DNA of 64,000 nucleotides. Source: JABFSA01 sp963827515. GTDB lineage: Bacteria; Acidobacteriota; Vicinamibacteria; Vicinamibacterales; UBA2999. The DNA is taken from NCBI GenBank assembly GCA_963827515.1, contig CAWHBF010000012.1, forward strand, positions 1-64,000. Direction: 5' to 3'. The translations under genes and the position numbers were made by a program. Each line of letters starts with the position of its first letter. Within the stretch, counting starts at the first letter, position 1. Positions 34,810-42,387 of this stretch are shown piece after piece. The notes under the pieces are model-generated. The model did not search any database. It had not been told where the DNA came from and saw only the letters and a list, made by a program, of their open reading frames with translations.

Positions 34810-35441
34810 GGGATCGGCTAGCGGCCAGGAACGGAGACGCAGGTCGCATCAGGCGCCCGTCGCTTCTCGACAAGGCGACCTTCGCGCGCGCGAACGGAGA
34901 GGCAGACCCATGACATAGCCGCACGCGCGATATTGCCTAGGCAGGCTGGCGCGGTCAACAGACAAATGCGTCTGGCGACCGGTCTCTGCGGCCTTCAGGC
35001 GCTCGGCGAGCGTCGCCGCATCGACCAGCTAACGTGGGGATGTAGCCGCAGGAAGCGATCGTGCGGCGCCGAGTCGGTCCAGTAGTTGCGCGAGCGTCGC
35101 AGGGAGTGCGGTTTGGCAGCCACGCCCAGGATCTCCGGCTGACGAGTCTGGGCATGTGTGGCGGAGCAAAATCTCTGAAAGTCTCGTGCCAGCGAATTCT
35201 GGCCTGTTTCGAACAGACTCGTCGCCGAAGTTACAAGGGCGGCGAGCGGCTGAAACAGATGTGGCAGGCAGCATACGAAGCTGTAATCGATCCAGCGAGC
35301 GCATCCAGCCAGTTCTCGCCGACACCCGTGCGAGCTCTCCGCCCAAGACCGGCCCGCGGCGCGCCCGAGTTTGAGCAGGATTCCGGTGGCACCACGGATG
35401 CAATGGCGCGTCGGCGCGATATAGTCGTGTCCGCCTTCAAA
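34810..35441. other. Intergenic region without recognisable gene
   Basis: The 632 bases between acuI and the membrane protein hold open frames on both strands but none with a family signature or a good ribosome-binding site. No palindromic repeat of the dispersed classes is present. It contains the divergent promoters of the flanking genes. A decayed gene cannot be excluded. Confidence 0.45.
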
Positions 35442-36092
35442 ATGACAGAAGACGCAGTCTCACCAAAGCCCGACGAAGCTCCCGCGGAAGAAAGCCCAGA
35501 CCCTTCCAAGGCCGCCGGATCCGAGCCCGGCATCGGCGTAGGGACTGGCATCGTGGTGGGTGCGTCGGTCGGTGTATTGATCGCCATCGTCGCGGCACTG
35601 TGGTTCGGCTTCCAGGGACCGGCCGCCACGGTCGGCGAGCCGAGCACGCTTGACGACACGACGTCTGCTGACTTGCAACCTGGCGCAGCCACACCCCAGC
35701 GGCCAGCCACGGGTGCGGACATCCTGCCCCCGGACAAAACAGGCGGCGGCTCGCTGATCCTGCAGAATGTGGGCGACCTCGACACGGTCGTGGTCCTGGC
35801 GGACGATACGAGCTACGCTCGCGCCGTGTACGTCAGATCGGGCGAGCGAGTCACGATCCCCAATGTCGCGGCCGGCACGTTCGAGGTCCTGATGATGCTC
35901 GGCCGCAACTGGAACGCGGACCGCTTCACAGAGGCAGCGACGTTTCAGCAGCTCGATCGGCCGATCGAGTTTGTGGAGCGAGACGCGGGCTCCAGCACGG
36001 AATACACCCAGCTGACGGTCTCGATCGAACCCTGGACACCCGGGCTACTGGGTGTGCGCGCAACGGCGCCATTTCAGCTGACGGCTCCATAG
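35442..36092 (+). CDS. Single-pass membrane protein with unknown C-terminal domain
   Basis: The predicted product has an acidic, proline-rich cytoplasmic N-terminus (DEAPAEESPDPSK), one transmembrane helix (GIVVGASVGVLIAIVAALWFG), a low-complexity linker, and a beta-rich C-terminal domain (GSLILQNVGDLDTVVVLADD, FEVLMMLGRNWNADRF). No known family is recognised. The fold could be a carboxypeptidase-regulatory-like or DUF-type sandwich. The start at 35442 is chosen because the helix and linker follow it well; starts at 35403 and further up are possible. Confidence 0.5.
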   Translation: MTEDAVSPKPDEAPAEESPDPSKAAGSEPGIGVGTGIVVGASVGVLIAIVAALWFGFQGPAATVGEPSTLDDTTSADLQPGAATPQRPATGADILPPDKTGGGSLILQNVGDLDTVVVLADDTSYARAVYVRSGERVTIPNVAAGTFEVLMMLGRNWNADRFTEAATFQQLDRPIEFVERDAGSSTEYTQLTVSIEPWTPGLLGVRATAPFQLTAP

Positions 36093-36097
36093 ACTAG

Positions 36098-36150
36098 CTG
36101 GTCGCCGGTAGCCGATAGTTGGTAGCCGGTAGTTGGTAGCAACTAGCCGG
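36098..36150. repeat. GGTAGCCGGTAGTT-type tandem tract
   Basis: Degenerate direct repeats of the unit GGTAGCCGGTAGTT follow the stop of the membrane protein. They end in an inverted piece (AACTAGCCGG). No coding potential is visible. Confidence 0.5.
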
Positions 36151-36241
36151 TGAGTAAGACTGGCGCCGGGGCCGCTCGACGGGAGTAGGGCGGGTGCCGC
36201 GCCGCGGACCCGCCGGGAGACACTGCCTGGAGGAACCGGCC

Positions 36242-36748
36242 ATGCGAATGACGAAGCACCTGGCACTCATCGTCGGGACCGTCGCAGCGATGTCGCAAGC
36301 CTCCGCACAAGAGGCGAACGCACAGGGCGTGGTCATGCAACGCAACCTGTCGCTCGCCATGGCGAAAACAATCGCCGAAGCCACCCTCGCGGATTGCAAG
36401 TCGAAGGGCTACAACACCTCGGCGGCGGTGGTCGACCGCGCCGGACAGGTGCTGGTGATCCTGCGAGACGAGCAGGCCACGCCGCAGACAGCGGAGATGG
36501 CCCGGCGGAAGGCTTACACCGCGCGCATGTTTCGGGTCACGACGCAGGAGTTTCAGAAACGCACGACAGAGGATCCGGCGCGGGCGGCGCAGCGCGATCT
36601 CACCGATATCCTCGCCCTCAGCGGTGGTGTGCCGGTGCAAGTGGGCACCGACACGATTGGGGCCGTCGGCAGTGCCGGATCAACGCTCGAGGTCGATGAC
36701 GCCTGCGCCAAGGCTGGCGTCGCCAGGGTTGCAGATCTTCTGAAGTAG
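36242..36748 (+). CDS. Secreted GlcG/HbpS (DUF336) heme-binding-like protein 1
   Basis: The protein has a signal peptide (MRMTKHLALIVGTVAAMSQASA) and a DUF336 domain: LSLAMAKTIAEATLADCKSKGYNTSAAVVDRAGQV, then EMARRKAYTARMFRV and a C-terminal QVGTDTIGAVGSAGS. HbpS and GlcG relatives bind heme or cobalamin-like ligands or act as redox sensors in Gram-positives. The export leader argues for a periplasmic ligand-binding role. The ATG at 36242 has GGAGGAA upstream. It is the first of a trio with a cupin and a second DUF336 protein. Confidence 0.8.
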   Translation: MRMTKHLALIVGTVAAMSQASAQEANAQGVVMQRNLSLAMAKTIAEATLADCKSKGYNTSAAVVDRAGQVLVILRDEQATPQTAEMARRKAYTARMFRVTTQEFQKRTTEDPARAAQRDLTDILALSGGVPVQVGTDTIGAVGSAGSTLEVDDACAKAGVARVADLLK

Positions 36749-36830
36749 GAACTAGCTACCGGTTCAACGCGGCGTAGGCTGTCAAGCGGTCAGGGTGTGC
36801 CCTGGCCGAGGAGCTAAGAGCAGACTGACC

Positions 36831-37091
36831 GTGTCGTTCACGCTTCTGGGTTCTCGCTTCTCGGTTCGTGTTCAGGTTCGGTTCAAGTTCGGGTTCGGCA
36901 TTCGCGGTTCGGCGTTCGTGGTTCGGGTCCTTGGGTGTGGCCCGCAGGTCTTCGCCCTTGGATGTAGCGCGCAGGCTTCAGCCTGCGCCTGAGCGCGTGA
37001 CATTCTGACGCGCCGAACATGAACCCGAACCGAGAACCCCGAACCGAACGTGAACACGAACCGAGCACCGAGAAGACAGAAGCGTGAACGA
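36831..37091. repeat. GTTC-rich leader repeat, inverted pair (copies 2 and 3)
   Basis: The left arm (36831-36925) begins with the 55-base unit found at prpE (53 of 55 identical), followed by GTTCGG arrays. The right arm (about 37010-37091) is its reverse complement with small gaps. Between them lies a class B palindrome (36964-36988). The right arm ends 25 bases before the cupin start. The region of 368 bases between the DUF336 and cupin genes holds no gene. Confidence 0.75.
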
Positions 37092-37116
37092 CTGGTTCGC
37101 GGAACAAGGAGGCTGC

Positions 37117-37719
37117 ATGAGACGCATTGTTATCGGACTGGGGGCCGCGACCTGTCTCGTGGCCGTCGTCATCGCACAGCAGACCGACCCGCAACCAACC
37201 TGCAGGATGTGTCCGGGAACCTATATCCCCGCGGCCGAACTACAGGCGTACACCGCCAAGGCCATCGCGGAGAAGCTCACCGACCAGCAGGTGAGAGATG
37301 TCGAAATCGGGAAGGCACACATCGGCATCGGGATGGTGCATCGCGGAAAGCTGGATGCTCCTCTTCCGAACTCGGTCGCTGAGCACGACCTCGTCAGCGA
37401 GGTCTATCACGTCATCGACGGTTCGGCGACGCTGATGCTGGGCCCGGACATCGCTGGCATGCAGCGGCGGCCCGCCACGCTCGAAACCGTGCGCCTCTTC
37501 AACGGTCCGGGCAACAACGGATCGTCCATCCGCAACGGTGTGTCGTACAACATCAAGACCGGGGACGTCGTGGTCATTCCGGCCGGCACCGGCCACTGGT
37601 TTACGAAAATCGACGACCACATCGACTATCTGATGGTACGGATCGACCCGGACAAGGTCACACCCCTGCGGGACGAAAGGGCGTCCCGCGAGTACCTACA
37701 AAAGGGTGTCGCTCGCTGA
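37117..37719 (+). CDS. Secreted cupin-domain protein
   Basis: The leader MRRIVIGLGAATCLVAVVIA is followed by a short cysteine pair (CRMCPG) and a cupin barrel: HDLVSEVYHVIDGSATLMLG holds the first motif, and GDVVVIPAGTGHWFTKID the second with its GHW metal histidine. The function is not known; cupins may be dioxygenases, isomerases or simple binding proteins. The ATG at 37117 is chosen because GGAGG lies nine bases upstream; an in-frame GTG at 37084 lies inside a repeat. It sits between two DUF336 genes and is probably co-transcribed with the second. Confidence 0.8.
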   Translation: MRRIVIGLGAATCLVAVVIAQQTDPQPTCRMCPGTYIPAAELQAYTAKAIAEKLTDQQVRDVEIGKAHIGIGMVHRGKLDAPLPNSVAEHDLVSEVYHVIDGSATLMLGPDIAGMQRRPATLETVRLFNGPGNNGSSIRNGVSYNIKTGDVVVIPAGTGHWFTKIDDHIDYLMVRIDPDKVTPLRDERASREYLQKGVAR

Positions 37720-37792
37720 TCTGGGGTGTCGCACGCCCCGGTCAGTGGCGTTCTCTCTGTCTCTCTTGGGTCAGTTGAAAGGAGATATTGCC

Positions 37793-38311
37793 ATGCGTAT
37801 CGGAACTTCCGTCTGCGCGCTTTCCCTGATGGCCGCGATGTGTGTCGCCTCCGATGCACAGGCGGCGCAGGCGACGAAGGGCATCCAGGCTACCAGAGAG
37901 ATCAAGGTGATCTCGAGCGCCGGCGCGCGAGCCATGGCGGACGCGTGTACCGCCTGGGCCGAGCAGAACAAGCAGGTCGTGGCGATGGCCATTCTGGACT
38001 GGGGCGGCAATCTCATTGAGTCGCACGCCATGGAAGGCGTGGCGGCGAACGGTATCGACACGGCGTTGCTCAAAGCGAAGTCGGCCCTGCGCTGGCGGCG
38101 CGCGACGTCGGAGACTAATCGGATCGTGCGGAGTGGCGAGAACCTGGCGCCGACCTTCATGAACGACTTCCCGCAGCCTGGCGCGCTTCCCATCATGGTC
38201 GATGGGCAGATCGTGGGTGCGATGGGCGTATCGGGCGCCGACGGCGAGAAATGCGTCCAGGCGGCGATCGACGCGGTGTTCAAGAAGCAGTCGACCGCTT
38301 CGGCGCCTTAG
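37793..38311 (+). CDS. Secreted GlcG/HbpS (DUF336) heme-binding-like protein 2
   Basis: The signal peptide MRIGTSVCALSLMAAMCVAS precedes a DUF336 domain (ISSAGARAMADACTAWAEQ, VAMAILDWGGNLIESHAM, KSALRWRRATSETN, and GALPIMVDGQIVGAMGVSGADG, the usual family C-terminus). It differs clearly from the first DUF336 protein, so the two are not a recent duplication. The ATG at 37793 has GGAG nine bases before it. It follows the cupin gene by 73 bases on the same strand. Confidence 0.82.
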   Translation: MRIGTSVCALSLMAAMCVASDAQAAQATKGIQATREIKVISSAGARAMADACTAWAEQNKQVVAMAILDWGGNLIESHAMEGVAANGIDTALLKAKSALRWRRATSETNRIVRSGENLAPTFMNDFPQPGALPIMVDGQIVGAMGVSGADGEKCVQAAIDAVFKKQSTASAP

Positions 38312-38354
38312 TTACGTCAGAGCCTCGCAGTCGAACCCTCGCACCTCTCGGGCG

Positions 38355-38855
38355 CTACTGCCTGTCGAACACGAGGACGTGGTTCACTTTCTGCCCTCTG
38401 GCGTTCACGCCTGAGGTCGTGAGCGTCCGCGTCTTTCCGTCTGCAGAAACCACCGCTTTCGTGGTCTGCATGACCTTGCCCATCATCTTCAATGTGGCTT
38501 CCGTCGTGTTGGCGTCCAACAGCCTGAGCGTGATCGTGTCGGCATCGGGCGAGCCGGCGTACTTATAGTCGGTGCCGTCGTAGTTCGCCGAGTACGTGAT
38601 CGTCGCCTTGTCCCCCTTGGCATCAACGCGATTGAAGGTGGCCTTCACCCCGCCAGCCCCAAACACCTCGTAGACGCGCGTTTCGCTCATCGGGGGCGGA
38701 CCTGGGTTGTACTTGGATTTCGCTACATTCAGAGTCCACGTGCCTAACGTGGAGTTCGTCTGCGCCTGAGTAACTGCCGACGACATGAGGACGAGAGATC
38801 CGACGAGAAGACCGCGCACGAGAGACGCCGCCTGCCGACCTTGGATGATCGCCAT
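38355..38855 (-). CDS. Small secreted protein of unknown function
   Basis: The product has an N-terminal leader (ASLVRGLLVGSLVLMSSAVTQA) and a beta-rich mature part starting LGTWTLNVAKSKYNPGPPP and ending VNHVLVFDRQ. Proteins with the opening GTWKLNVAKSKY-P are frequent in Acidobacteriota and may be lipocalin-like. No enzyme motif is present. It converges with the DUF336 gene. Confidence 0.7.
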   Translation of the reverse strand: MAIIQGRQAASLVRGLLVGSLVLMSSAVTQAQTNSTLGTWTLNVAKSKYNPGPPPMSETRVYEVFGAGGVKATFNRVDAKGDKATITYSANYDGTDYKYAGSPDADTITLRLLDANTTEATLKMMGKVMQTTKAVVSADGKTRTLTTSGVNARGQKVNHVLVFDRQ

Positions 38856-38997
38856 GGAGTCCTCCCTGTTGAAATTGCGCCTTCCGCCAATCCGAGGAAA
38901 ATCAAGTTGGGAGCGGGAGTATACGCCCGGCGTCTGGCATCCTCAAGCGGCAATTCGCCGGTTGGCCTCGCTTACCCTTCCCCTCGCACCATCGCAC

Positions 38998-39993
38998 CTA
39001 AATGATCACCTTCGTCATGATTCCCGTGGGAAAGAGTTCCTCGGGCTTCATCAACCGATGTGCGATGCCCTGCTGGAAGGCATAGAGCGCCGCCTGTTCC
39101 CAGGTCGGGCGATTCTCCTCGATGCCGTACGGAAACAGGTCGCCGGCAAACGCGTCTCGCATCTTGCGCGCATAGGTTGTCAGCCAGGGCACGGGGTAGC
39201 GCGACACCGCCGGGTCGAGAATGCGTTCGACGGAACGGCGCTTGGATTCCAGGAAGGCGTTATAGAGATTGCGCGCCGCCCAGGGATGTTCCTGGACGAT
39301 CGATCGCTTCATCGCAATGATGTGCATGATCGGCCATACCTTCGAGCGCGCGTACCAGGCTTCCTCCATCGACAGATAGTCTGGAAAGAGGCGCACCACG
39401 TCGGGATGGCCCTCGAGAAAACAGGTCGGCGGGCGGGCGATGATGGCGCAGTCGATTTCCTGGGCCGCGAGCATCTCGCTCAGGCTCTTGTCCGACACCC
39501 GGGTCAGCCTGACGCCTTCGGGGAGACTGAGCTCGACCTTCTCCTCTCGCCCTGGCGAGTTGGCGCCGGCCTGATACCAGTCCACGTCGCGGAGCGCGAC
39601 GCCCATTTCGTTGTGCATCCAGCCGCGCATGTACACCGCGGCTGAGTGCGCCCACTCCGGCGACCCCACCTTCTTTCCCTTCAGATCCTCCACGGTCGCG
39701 ATCCCGCTCTTCTTGTTCACGTAGAAAGACGAAAAGCGGAACAGTCTGGAGCAGACGACGGGGAGTCCGACGATGTCGGAGTCGGCTCGGCTGACCTGTG
39801 TCAGGAACTTGGCAAACGAGAGCTCCGACACGTCGAACTCACGGTTCGCGGTGAAGCGTGCGAAGCATTCGTGATGACCGAGCGTCAGCCAGGTGTGCTC
39901 GATGCCTTCGGCCTTGACGAGGCCAAGCCGGAAGTCGCGGAAGTGATCGTAGTCGGTCGTAGCGATGGAAAGATTCAGGGCCATGAAGGCCAT
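38998..39993 (-). CDS. 4,5-dihydroxyphthalate decarboxylase-like protein
   Basis: The 331-residue protein has no signal peptide and a periplasmic-binding-protein type II fold. The segments HHECFARFTANREFDVSELS, VEDLKGKKVGSPEWAHSAAVY and PWAARNLYNAFLESKR, and the C-terminal LFPYGIEENRPTWEQAALYAFQQG, are typical of 4,5-dihydroxyphthalate decarboxylases and of their many relatives in metagenomes. True phthalate catabolism genes are not nearby, so a different aromatic acid substrate is likely. It starts three bases after the stop of a small winged-helix gene. Confidence 0.75.
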   Translation of the reverse strand: MAFMALNLSIATTDYDHFRDFRLGLVKAEGIEHTWLTLGHHECFARFTANREFDVSELSFAKFLTQVSRADSDIVGLPVVCSRLFRFSSFYVNKKSGIATVEDLKGKKVGSPEWAHSAAVYMRGWMHNEMGVALRDVDWYQAGANSPGREEKVELSLPEGVRLTRVSDKSLSEMLAAQEIDCAIIARPPTCFLEGHPDVVRLFPDYLSMEEAWYARSKVWPIMHIIAMKRSIVQEHPWAARNLYNAFLESKRRSVERILDPAVSRYPVPWLTTYARKMRDAFAGDLFPYGIEENRPTWEQAALYAFQQGIAHRLMKPEELFPTGIMTKVII

Positions 39994-39996
39994 ATG

Positions 39997-40200
39997 TTAG
40001 TGCGCCTCGCCCACCCGATAGCGTTGATCGGCACCCTTCGCCAGGAATCCTGACGCCAGGAGACGCGCCAGCACCTCCTCACACGTCGCCAGGTCGAGTC
40101 CCCAGAAGCGTGCCGCTTCGCTCACACTGAGGCGAAGATCTGGAGCCTCTTCAAACTCTTCCCGAATGCGGTAAAACAGTTTGACCAGCGCGGTTGTCAC
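39997..40200 (-). CDS. Small winged-helix-like protein
   Basis: The 67-residue product (LRLSVSEAARFWGLDLATCEE, VLARLLASGFLAKGADQRYRVG) looks like a single winged helix: a helix-turn-helix followed by a two-stranded wing. The GTG at 40200 has GGAGGG six bases upstream. It is transcribed with the decarboxylase-like gene, three bases away, and may regulate it. No close family is recognised. Confidence 0.6.
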   Translation of the reverse strand: MTTALVKLFYRIREEFEEAPDLRLSVSEAARFWGLDLATCEEVLARLLASGFLAKGADQRYRVGEAH

Positions 40201-40290
40201 ATCAGCCCTCCTTCACGGAGCGCCAGACCGGCGGAGACGATCGCGGAATGCGTGCGCCGGCCAGGCGCTCAGTGTGAATGACACACCTGA

Positions 40291-40901
40291 TTACCGGATG
40301 ACGTTCACGATGACTGCGCCGTAGACGCGGTGTCCGTATCGTGGCTCCTGTCCGAAGAACGCCGGTGCATCGTCCTTCGACTGCACGCCGATGAATCGAT
40401 AGTCGCCGCGCAGACCCCAGCGGCCCGCGTACCACTTCACGCCGCCGCCGACGTTGCCGGTCAGGAAGGTCTCGGTTTGATTGATGCCGAGGCTGGCTTC
40501 TCGAAGAGGCTCAAGCCGCCGACGCCGCCCGTCACATACGGTACGACGGATTTTTGAGTCGGCACGGAGAACACGACGTTCCCGCTGTAGTTCAAGAGGT
40601 TCGGCGTCTTGACGTCAGACGAGAACGCACCGAGCTGCAGATCCTGTGAAATGCCGACCGCGCCAGCGACCTCCCCCTCGATGCCGATGAATCGATTGAT
40701 GTTGTAGGTGAGCGCACCACCCAGGTCGTAGTTCCCGAAGCTCGGCTCCTGTGCGTCCGTGTTCTCCGTGAAAAAGAGTCCACCGCCTGGAATGATCGAG
40801 ACCTCGACCACCCCAGGGCCAGGCCCCGCCTCCTGCGCGTAGGCCTGACTGCCTCCGATGACGCCGACGACGACCAGCAGCACTGCGATCAAACGTGTCA
40901 T
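40291..40901 (-). CDS. Outer-membrane beta-barrel protein, frame broken once
   Basis: The start at 40901 has GGAGG upstream and encodes a leader (MTRLIAVLLVVVGVIGGSQA). The mature part alternates hydrophobic and polar residues (NYDLGGALTYNINRFIGIEGEV, FSVPTQKSVVPYVTGGVGG), typical of an eight-stranded OmpA-like barrel. After SLFEK the frame is lost; one base missing from the AA at 40498-40499 restores ASLGINQTETFLTGNVGG, KWYAGRWGLRGDYRFIG and a normal end (YGAVIVNVIR) at 40291. It follows the RND outer-membrane factor gene on the same strand with a palindrome between. Confidence 0.65.
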
Positions 40902-40932
40902 GACTGACCTCCTGTTACGAAACCGCCAACGA

Positions 40933-40963
40933 TGCCGGGTCCGCTTCGCGGAACCCGGCCTAC
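40933..40963. repeat. GCCGGG-class palindrome
   Basis: GCCGGGTCCGCTTCGCGGAACCCGGC is a near-perfect hairpin followed by CTACG. It lies between the outer-membrane factor and the beta-barrel genes. The reverse form is at 50303-50333. Confidence 0.75.
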
Positions 40964-40978
40964 GAACCACGAACAACA

Positions 40979-42387
40979 TCACTGCGACACTCCGCCAAGA
41001 GCCTTGTAGATGGCGACAACGCTGGTGTAGACGCCTGCTTCGGCTTGTGCCACCGCGTCCTGCGCCTGAACTCGGTGCGCTCCGCGTCAAGCAGCGCCAG
41101 AAAATCAGCGACGCCCTCGCGATAACGGGCGCGGGCAATCGATGCCGCTCGCCCACTCTCGCGCGCCTGGTCGGCGAGCTTCACGAGACGGGTTTGCTGT
41201 TCGCGATAGGCGACCAGCGCGTTTTCCGTCTCCTCGATCGCGCGGAGCACCGTCTGCTCGTAACCAGCCAGCGACTCCCGGGTTGCCGCCTCCACGCCGC
41301 GCAGGCGCGCCCGCGCGCTTCCAAGATCGAAGGCAGCCCAACTCAGCGCGGGCGTAACTGCCCAGGCCCTCGAATCGGCGCTGCCAAAGAGGCTCCCGCG
41401 ACCCGCCACAAAGCCAAGAAATCCAGACAGCGTCACACGCGGCAGGAGGTCGGCCGCCGCAATGCCTTCGCGCGCGGTGGCCGCCGCCAGACGCCGTTCG
41501 GCCGCCCGCACGTCGGGACGTCTCCGCAGCAAGAGTGATGGATCGCCAAGCGACAACGCCCTGGCGAGCGGCGGATACGCTCGAGGCGAAAGATCGACGG
41601 CGAGTGCGCCCGGGCGCGTGCCTGTCAGCACGGCAAGCCCATGCTCGCGTTCGGCGATCGCAAGACGAATCGGAGGGAGACTGGCCTCGATGGCGGCCAC
41701 GCTTGCGGCGGCGCTGGCGACATCCTGCTCCTCGCCGATGCCGGCGTTCCGCCTCACCTCCGTGAGACGCAGCGTTTCCCGCTGGTTGATCAGGAAGCGT
41801 TCGGCGACGGCGAGCTGTTGTTGCAGCCCTCGCAGCTCGAAGTAATGGCGGGCAACTTCGGCCGCAACAATCACCCGGACATCCTCGAGCGACGCCTCCA
41901 GCCCTTCAGCCGTCGCGGCTGCGCTTCTCACGGCGGATCGCACGCCACCGAAGAGGTCAACCTCCCAGAACGCGTCGAACCCGGCCTGATAGGTTGTCGT
42001 GCGCACCGGTTCTTCGGAGAAGCCGGGAATCGCCTGCTGGCGGCGATCGACGCTGGCGCCCACGACGGCTGTCGGAAACCGATCGAGATCGACGTCCTGG
42101 AAAGTCGCGCGCGCCTGGTCGACGCGCGCCACGGCGATGCGCACGTCATGGTTGGACTGCAGCATGTCTTCCTCGAGGCGTTCCAGCACCGGGTCGTCGA
42201 ACTGGCGCCACCAGCGCGCGTCGTAGACCTGCGCCACGAACAGCGCGGGATCGGTGTTTCTCAGAACGACCGGAGCAACCTCCGGCGCCTTATAGGGGGG
42301 GCGCAGGCTGCACCCAACCAGGCCGGCGGACATCACGACGAGCATGAATGCGGCCTGCCCCGAGCGGAGTCGAAGGGTTCGCGTCAT
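40979..42387 (-). CDS. RND efflux outer-membrane factor (OprM/NodT family), frame broken near the end
   Basis: This is the exit duct of the tripartite pump. It is a lipoprotein (VMSAGLVGCSLRPPY, with Cys at the cleavage site) with two repeats of alpha-helical barrel sequence (ARVDQARATFQDVDLDRFP, FWEVDLFGGVRSAVRSA, RRPDVRAAERRLAAATAREG). After LLDAERTE one base is missing at about 41069-41070; correcting it gives QAQDAVAQAEAGVYTSVVAIYKALGG and a stop at 40979, the standard C-terminus of the family. As it stands the frame runs slightly further. The start overlaps the stop of the RND permease gene (ATGA). Confidence 0.82.

Noticed and set aside
35029..35403. 124-residue minus-strand frame in the acuI upstream gap
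   Set aside because: No leader, motif or ribosome-binding site; composition as in shadows.
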